The position numbers were made by a program, and so were the translations under genes. A stretch of 64,000 nucleotides of DNA from Clostridiales bacterium (GTDB taxonomy: Bacteria > Bacillota > Clostridia > Lachnospirales > Lachnospiraceae), in NCBI GenBank assembly GCA_018372435.1, contig JAHAJA010000013.1, forward strand, positions 31,863 through 95,862, written 5' to 3'. The notes under the pieces are model-generated. The model ran no database searches, had not been told where the DNA came from, and saw nothing but the letters and a program-made list of their open reading frames with translations. How positions within the stretch are numbered: position 1 is the first letter of the stretch; every line of letters starts with the position of its first letter. Below, in pieces: positions 59,725 to 64,000 of the stretch.

Positions 59725-60963
59725 ATGAATAAGAGTGTAAAGAGAAGAGACAGTAATAATCGTGTTATGCCAACTAATATATCAGAAAGAGCGGATGGAA
59801 GATATTGTTTAAGGAAAATGGTGAATGGGAAAAAGATTTTAGAGTATTATAATACATTAAATGAAGCTAAAAAAAGATTGAAACTATTAGAGGCAGAAAT
59901 TGTACAAGAAAAAGAATACGGCAATAAAAAATATAAATTAGAAGAATGGTATAAGATTTTTCTTAATCACTACTGTACAAATCTCGGACAACGAACCATA
60001 AATAACTATACAAACTATTTTGCAAGATATATGACAGTAGAGTTTGGTAAAAAAAGAATAAATAACATAACACAATTAGATATAGTTCAATATTATGGTG
60101 ACCTGAGAAATAAGTGTAATCTTTCAAGGGGGACGATTGGATATTTTAATAGTATGTTAAGTAGGGCATTTCAAAAGGCTGTAGATAATAGAATCATAAG
60201 TAGTAATCCTACACTTGGAGTTATGAGAGAGATAAAAAAGGAAGAACCAAAGAAAAGAGAAGCACTTTCGTTACAACAGGAAATAAATTTATTAAATTAT
60301 ATATCTACGGGCAGGTACTATAGGTATAAAGCATTACTTCTCCTTCTTCTTAATACTGGTTTAAGGTCAGGGGAGGCAAGGGCATTAACGATAAATGATA
60401 TAGACTTTAATACAGGAAGTATTCATATTAATAAATCAGTGAGTTATGACACAATAGAAAGCAATAGGAAACAGCATTTTGTAGTACCACCCAAGACCAA
60501 GAATAGTAACAGAGTAGTATATGTAAAGAAAGAGGTAATTGATGAGATAAAGAACTATATCAAGATGAAGAATGAGTGGGATGTAAATAGAGATTACAAG
60601 ATATGCAGATATGATGAATATAAGAACAGGATGGAAGACTGTGGTGATTTCTTATTTACCACATCTAGGGGAACGGTTATAACTGATGAGTCCTTAAATA
60701 AAAGTTTAAAAGCAATAATTAAGGAATGTAATATTAATGAGAGAAAAAAAGCAGAGGAAGAAAAAAGAGATGCAATACTAATACCAGAGAGTACAACTAT
60801 TCATTGTTTACGACATACGTTTGCAACACGTTCATATGAAAAAGAGATGTCTCCTAGCATTGTAAGCAAATTAATGGGACATAGTAATACAAAAATAACA
60901 CAAGAGGTTTATACGCATATTAGCCAAGAAATAGTTATGCGTGAATATATGAATTGTTGGTAA
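59725..60963 (+). CDS. int: Tyrosine-type site-specific integrase
   Basis: The 412-residue protein has an N-terminal arm-binding domain (RADGRYCLRKMVNGKKILEY), a core-binding SAM-like domain (about 75-175) and a catalytic domain. Catalytic residues are visible: Arg in LNTGLRSGEARAL, His-x-x-Arg in TIHCLRHTFATR, and the Tyr nucleophile in GHSNTKITQEVYTHIS. The start at 59725 has AAGGAG 10 bases upstream; a GTG at 59701 also opens the frame. It lies about 220 bases from the right flanking repeat and is the likely agent of insertion into rpsR. Confidence 0.93.
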   Translation: MNKSVKRRDSNNRVMPTNISERADGRYCLRKMVNGKKILEYYNTLNEAKKRLKLLEAEIVQEKEYGNKKYKLEEWYKIFLNHYCTNLGQRTINNYTNYFARYMTVEFGKKRINNITQLDIVQYYGDLRNKCNLSRGTIGYFNSMLSRAFQKAVDNRIISSNPTLGVMREIKKEEPKKREALSLQQEINLLNYISTGRYYRYKALLLLLLNTGLRSGEARALTINDIDFNTGSIHINKSVSYDTIESNRKQHFVVPPKTKNSNRVVYVKKEVIDEIKNYIKMKNEWDVNRDYKICRYDEYKNRMEDCGDFLFTTSRGTVITDESLNKSLKAIIKECNINERKKAEEEKRDAILIPESTTIHCLRHTFATRSYEKEMSPSIVSKLMGHSNTKITQEVYTHISQEIVMREYMNCW

Positions 60964-61045
60964 GAAATATATGTTGTAAAAGAGATATGTAAGTAATTTG
61001 GTAGTTAGTATTGAGCAGTAGTGATTTCATAATAAGTAAAGTTGA

Positions 61046-61070
61046 TTTACTCAAAAGTTTACTCAAAAAG
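61046..61070 (+). repeat. Two direct copies of TTTACTCAAAA(A)G beside the right att site
   Basis: TTTACTCAAAAG (61046-61057) is followed at once by TTTACTCAAAAAG (61058-61070), between the integrase stop and the right flanking repeat. Paired direct repeats at this position are often arm-type binding sites of tyrosine integrases; that role is inferred. Confidence 0.5.
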
Positions 61071-61184
61071 AATATATAAAGATAATACATGATAACAAAA
61101 GATGAATAGGAGAAATTTATAGAAACCCTTTAAAACATAGATAATGGAGTAAGATAAAGCAGTATAGAAAGTTGGGAGGGGATT

Positions 61185-61346
61185 TCGCTTTAATGCCATA
61201 CACTATGGATTAATAAAAGCTAACCGTTACATGATGAAAATCGTGTAGCGGTTTTTTTGATCTATTTTCTATATGGTATATAGCTTAGTATATATATTGT
61301 ATAAACTAATTTTTATACATAAAGTAGTCTGCATGGTTTATAAACC
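61185..61346 (+). repeat. Right flanking repeat (attR candidate) with second copy of the rpsR end and terminator
   Basis: The 16-base core TCGCTTTAATGCCATA at 61185-61200 continues as ACTATGGATTAATA, matching the last rpsR codons with changes. A second terminator follows (AACCGTTACATGAT/ATCGTGTAGCGGTT, 61222-61258), and weaker similarity runs to GTTTATAAACC at 61336-61346. The right junction of the element. The region 60964-61550 has no gene. Confidence 0.75.
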
Positions 61347-61550
61347 TAGTAAATATATGAGGCTGTTCGTGGGTATTAGTAATTACCTAAGAGCAGCCTT
61401 ATAGTAATTTTAGATTAAATTGTGTAAAGAAAAATATTATTATAAAAATACAATTTCCGAAAATATGCGAAAATTATGGTTGATTTAAACATGAAAGTGT
61501 GTTATTAATATAATAGTATTATACATATTATCTAAACAAGGAGAGAGGAT

Positions 61551-64000
61551 ATGAAAAAAAGTAGTGTAAGAAGACGTATAATGAGTTTACTAATGGTACT
61601 TACAATGTTAATTGGCTTATTGCCTAATAATTTGTTGGTACAAGCTACAGAAGTACAAACTACAGAAGCAGGAGTTACAGATCCAGAGTTAGCTGGACTT
61701 AAGAGCCCAGTTATTAATGGAGACGGGACTGTTACCTTTAGCTATATAGGTAATAGTACGCAAGCTGTTATTGTTAAAGGATTATTTAACGGTTGGGCAG
61801 AAGTAGTAATGGATAAGAAGACAACGACTGAGGGTAATACCTACTTTACAACTACAGTAGATGTTACTAAAGTACCAGGAATCTATCCTTATGGATTTAA
61901 CGATAATAATGGTGGAGGCTGGTTAGGAGATCCACTAAATAATGCATACTATACTGCTAATAGCAACAAAGCATTGGTTAGAAATCCTATTGAAACGGAA
62001 ACTGGTACGACAATCTATTATCCAACAAATGAAGCAGGAGCAAAGTTACAATATAGAAAAGTTGGAGAAACAGAATATCAAGCAATTTTAATGGAAAAGG
62101 CGGCTTCTTTTAGTGATGGTATGTATAGCGCTACAGTAACAGAAGCTGGTACATATGAGTATTACATAGAAGATTCATTAGGAAATAATATTGGGGATCC
62201 TAATAATTTTGTAACTGAAAACGCTACGAAGACTTTTGAGGTTGCTGAAATTGATAATGAAGTAGCAAACTTAAAGAGTCCGGTAATTAACGGTAATAGT
62301 GTTACGTTTAATTACTATGATAATACAGCAACGCAAGCACGCGTGGCAGGAGGCTTTACAAGTTGGCAAACTAGTGCCTTGTCAATGGTAAAAAATGAAA
62401 AGGGTATCTGGTCAGCAACTTGCACATTAGAGCCAGGGGTTTATGAATACAAGTTTATTAAGAATACAAGTGATTGGATAACAGATCCTAAAAATAATGT
62501 TACATCTAACGGTAACAGTGCATTTTATGTGGAAGGTCTTACACTAGGAAAAACTCTTGATGTTAAAAAAGGAGAGTCAACTGCATTGCCTGTAACAGGA
62601 CAATTGTATACAAGTCTAGTAGGAAAGACAGTTGCTGTCGACTATACTTTATCAGATGGTGACATTAATGCTGGTGTAACGATTAAAGATGGCAAAATTA
62701 CAATTCCAACAAATTATGCAAAATCTATGCTTACAGTAAAAGTGACATCTGGATCATATGAGTATTCAAGTGTGATTAACGTTATTGATAAATTATATAC
62801 ATATAATATTAAATACTATCGTAGTGATGAGAATTACTCTGATAAGGACATTTGGTTCTGGGGAAATGGAATAAATGGTTCAGTTGTATTATTTACTGGA
62901 ACTTATACGGATGCAAGTGGACGCACATGGGCAACAGCAAGCACAACATTTAAACTAGATAAAGCCCAATTCATAATACGTACGACAGATAGTGGGCATA
63001 CACAGTGGCTTGGACAAGAGAATACAAGAGATTTTGCAATATCTACTGGTGCAGAAAGCGCAGACCTATGGGTTGTTTCTACACTTGATGAGGTAGCAAC
63101 AGAAGAACCTGGTGAAATTGCTGTTCCAGATACACGATATGCAATGTTACAATATGTGAGAGAAGATGGGGAATATACAGATTGGAATGTATATACTTGG
63201 ACAGATAGTACAAGATCTATAGATTTCGATGAGAACGGAATTGCTTTAGTGCCAGTTAATCAAAGCACAACGCAGTTAGATTTTGTAATTCGTAAAGGAT
63301 ATCCAGCTGCAGGTGAAGAATGGGTTAAGGATGGCGGAGATTGTTCTGTTAAGATTCCATTGAATCAAACAATTGTGAAAGGAATCATACCAAGTGGACA
63401 GACAAGTAACATAAAGATGCTTCCTTACAATAGCGGTTACACATTAGATGGTAATAATAAGATCATTCATTTCACATATAGAGATGATAACATGTTTAAA
63501 GAGGGTACTTTAGATACTCTTGCCCAGGTATGCGTTGAGGTAAATGGAACTAAATACCCTATGACTTATAATAGTGAAAATGAACGTTATGAATATGATT
63601 ACAAAATTAGTAAGGATGGACAATTTTTATACTGTTACTATGTTAAGAAAACAGCTGTGTCTGAAGAAGAAGTAATACTTGATAAGTACAATGACAAAGT
63701 AGTTGATGGAAAATCTGCGTTAGAGTATAAAGATATTACTGTAGATATATCAGCAAGTGTACAACCATCTAGCATAAATTACAGACAAAATGCAGTATTG
63801 TCTATTAATATTAATAATAAGGCTGGAGAAACTACTTTAATTCCTACCGAAACATATGTGGATTTAAGTAGTTTAGGTGGTGATTCAAAGGTTTTTGTTG
63901 AAACTGATTTAATGGAAATTAGTATTGGAGTAACCGAATCTACTAAGTATGGTAAAAAACAAATACCAGTAACAGTTGTGGATCAGTATGGTAAAAAACA
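61551..64000 (+). CDS. Large secreted pullulanase/amylase-like protein (partial, open at window end)
   Basis: ATG at 61551 with AAGGAG 7 bases upstream opens a frame that remains open to the edge (about 816 residues). A signal peptide (LLMVLTMLIGLLPNNLLVQA) is followed by two glycogen-binding-like E-set domains, about residues 50-130 and 240-325 (FSYIGNSTQAVIVKGLFNGW; VAGGFTSWQ). Two CBM41/PUD-type starch-binding modules follow, near 416-510 (YRSDENYSDKDIWFWGNG) and 529-620 (LQYVREDGEYTDWNVYTW). This module order is typical of extracellular amylopullulanases; the catalytic domain would lie beyond the window. Role: starch or pullulan breakdown outside the cell. Confidence 0.85.
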   Translation, partial: MKKSSVRRRIMSLLMVLTMLIGLLPNNLLVQATEVQTTEAGVTDPELAGLKSPVINGDGTVTFSYIGNSTQAVIVKGLFNGWAEVVMDKKTTTEGNTYFTTTVDVTKVPGIYPYGFNDNNGGGWLGDPLNNAYYTANSNKALVRNPIETETGTTIYYPTNEAGAKLQYRKVGETEYQAILMEKAASFSDGMYSATVTEAGTYEYYIEDSLGNNIGDPNNFVTENATKTFEVAEIDNEVANLKSPVINGNSVTFNYYDNTATQARVAGGFTSWQTSALSMVKNEKGIWSATCTLEPGVYEYKFIKNTSDWITDPKNNVTSNGNSAFYVEGLTLGKTLDVKKGESTALPVTGQLYTSLVGKTVAVDYTLSDGDINAGVTIKDGKITIPTNYAKSMLTVKVTSGSYEYSSVINVIDKLYTYNIKYYRSDENYSDKDIWFWGNGINGSVVLFTGTYTDASGRTWATASTTFKLDKAQFIIRTTDSGHTQWLGQENTRDFAISTGAESADLWVVSTLDEVATEEPGEIAVPDTRYAMLQYVREDGEYTDWNVYTWTDSTRSIDFDENGIALVPVNQSTTQLDFVIRKGYPAAGEEWVKDGGDCSVKIPLNQTIVKGIIPSGQTSNIKMLPYNSGYTLDGNNKIIHFTYRDDNMFKEGTLDTLAQVCVEVNGTKYPMTYNSENERYEYDYKISKDGQFLYCYYVKKTAVSEEEVILDKYNDKVVDGKSALEYKDITVDISASVQPSSINYRQNAVLSININNKAGETTLIPTETYVDLSSLGGDSKVFVETDLMEISIGVTESTKYGKKQIPVTVVDQYGKK

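Larger units (their letters stand above)
56376..61200. mobile_element. Integrated element of about 4.8 kb in the rpsR 3' end
   Basis: The segment lies between two copies of the 16-base rpsR 3' core. It contains a lipoprotein gene, a truncated adenine methyltransferase, a small unknown gene, an excisionase-like gene overlapping it, and a tyrosine integrase next to the right repeat. The integrase-beside-att layout and the preserved rpsR coding end are those of a site-specific integrative element. It lacks conjugation, replication and capsid genes, so it is a remnant or a satellite needing help. Exact ends are uncertain within the repeat. Confidence 0.72.

Overview
The window looks like a low-GC, spore-forming Clostridia chromosome, most probably Lachnospiraceae of the Lachnoclostridium phytofermentans type. 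The grounds are strong GGAGG ribosome binding sites, frequent GTG/TTG starts, a V-type ATPase, SpoIID/SpoIIQ, NiaR, DUF951 and TSCPD-domain proteins, and a large secreted pullulanase-like protein. The species is inferred, not proven.

Layout. 1-8.7 kb (minus): V/A-type ATPase operon in transcription order G-like stalk, C, I, K, F, E, A, B, D; D is cut by the window edge. 9-13.2 kb: trmB, a 46-aa basic protein, trxA, an AI-2E family permease, tRNA-Lys(CTT) and an L-lactate dehydrogenase-like gene. 13.2-17.1 kb: a FokI-like type IIS restriction-modification pair (double-domain adenine methyltransferase plus endonuclease). 17.1-30.3 kb: YfcE, corrinoid adenosyltransferase, rhomboid protease with a flavodoxin-SCP2 protein, an orphan kinase, a tandem array of hairpin modules, HIT protein, MurG, a radical SAM/TSCPD pair, MtnN, a membrane protein, Pgi and a MATE pump.

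30.4-33.6 kb: zur-znuA-znuC-znuB zinc uptake operon whose promoter carries a long palindrome. 33.9-36.3 kb: accessory island with a decayed transposase, about 0.9 kb of AT-rich DNA, a 37-aa peptide gene and a 244-aa gene of unknown function. 36.4-46.8 kb: two-component system with a solute-binding-like lipoprotein, NiaR, an EIIC-like permease, phosphofructokinase, and dnaX-ybaB-recR. 47-54.7 kb: spoIID-spoIIQ, PAP2 phosphatase, a possible non-coding RNA, three secreted beta-domain proteins and a hemolysin III homologue.

54.9-64 kb: DUF951, rpsF-ssb-rpsR, then an approximately 4.8-kb element lying between two copies of the rpsR 3' end and its terminator. The element carries a lipoprotein with an Asn/Thr repeat tract, a methyltransferase remnant, a small unknown gene, an excisionase-like gene and a tyrosine integrase. 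It is followed by the start of a very large secreted protein with carbohydrate-binding modules, open at the right edge.

The most unusual items are the hairpin-module array (21761-22084), the peptide/unknown-protein pair (35425-36282), the rpsR-flanked element with unusually long flanking repeats, and the FokI-like system with two GGATG sites at its own predicted transcription start. All assignments come from reading the sequence; no database search was run.
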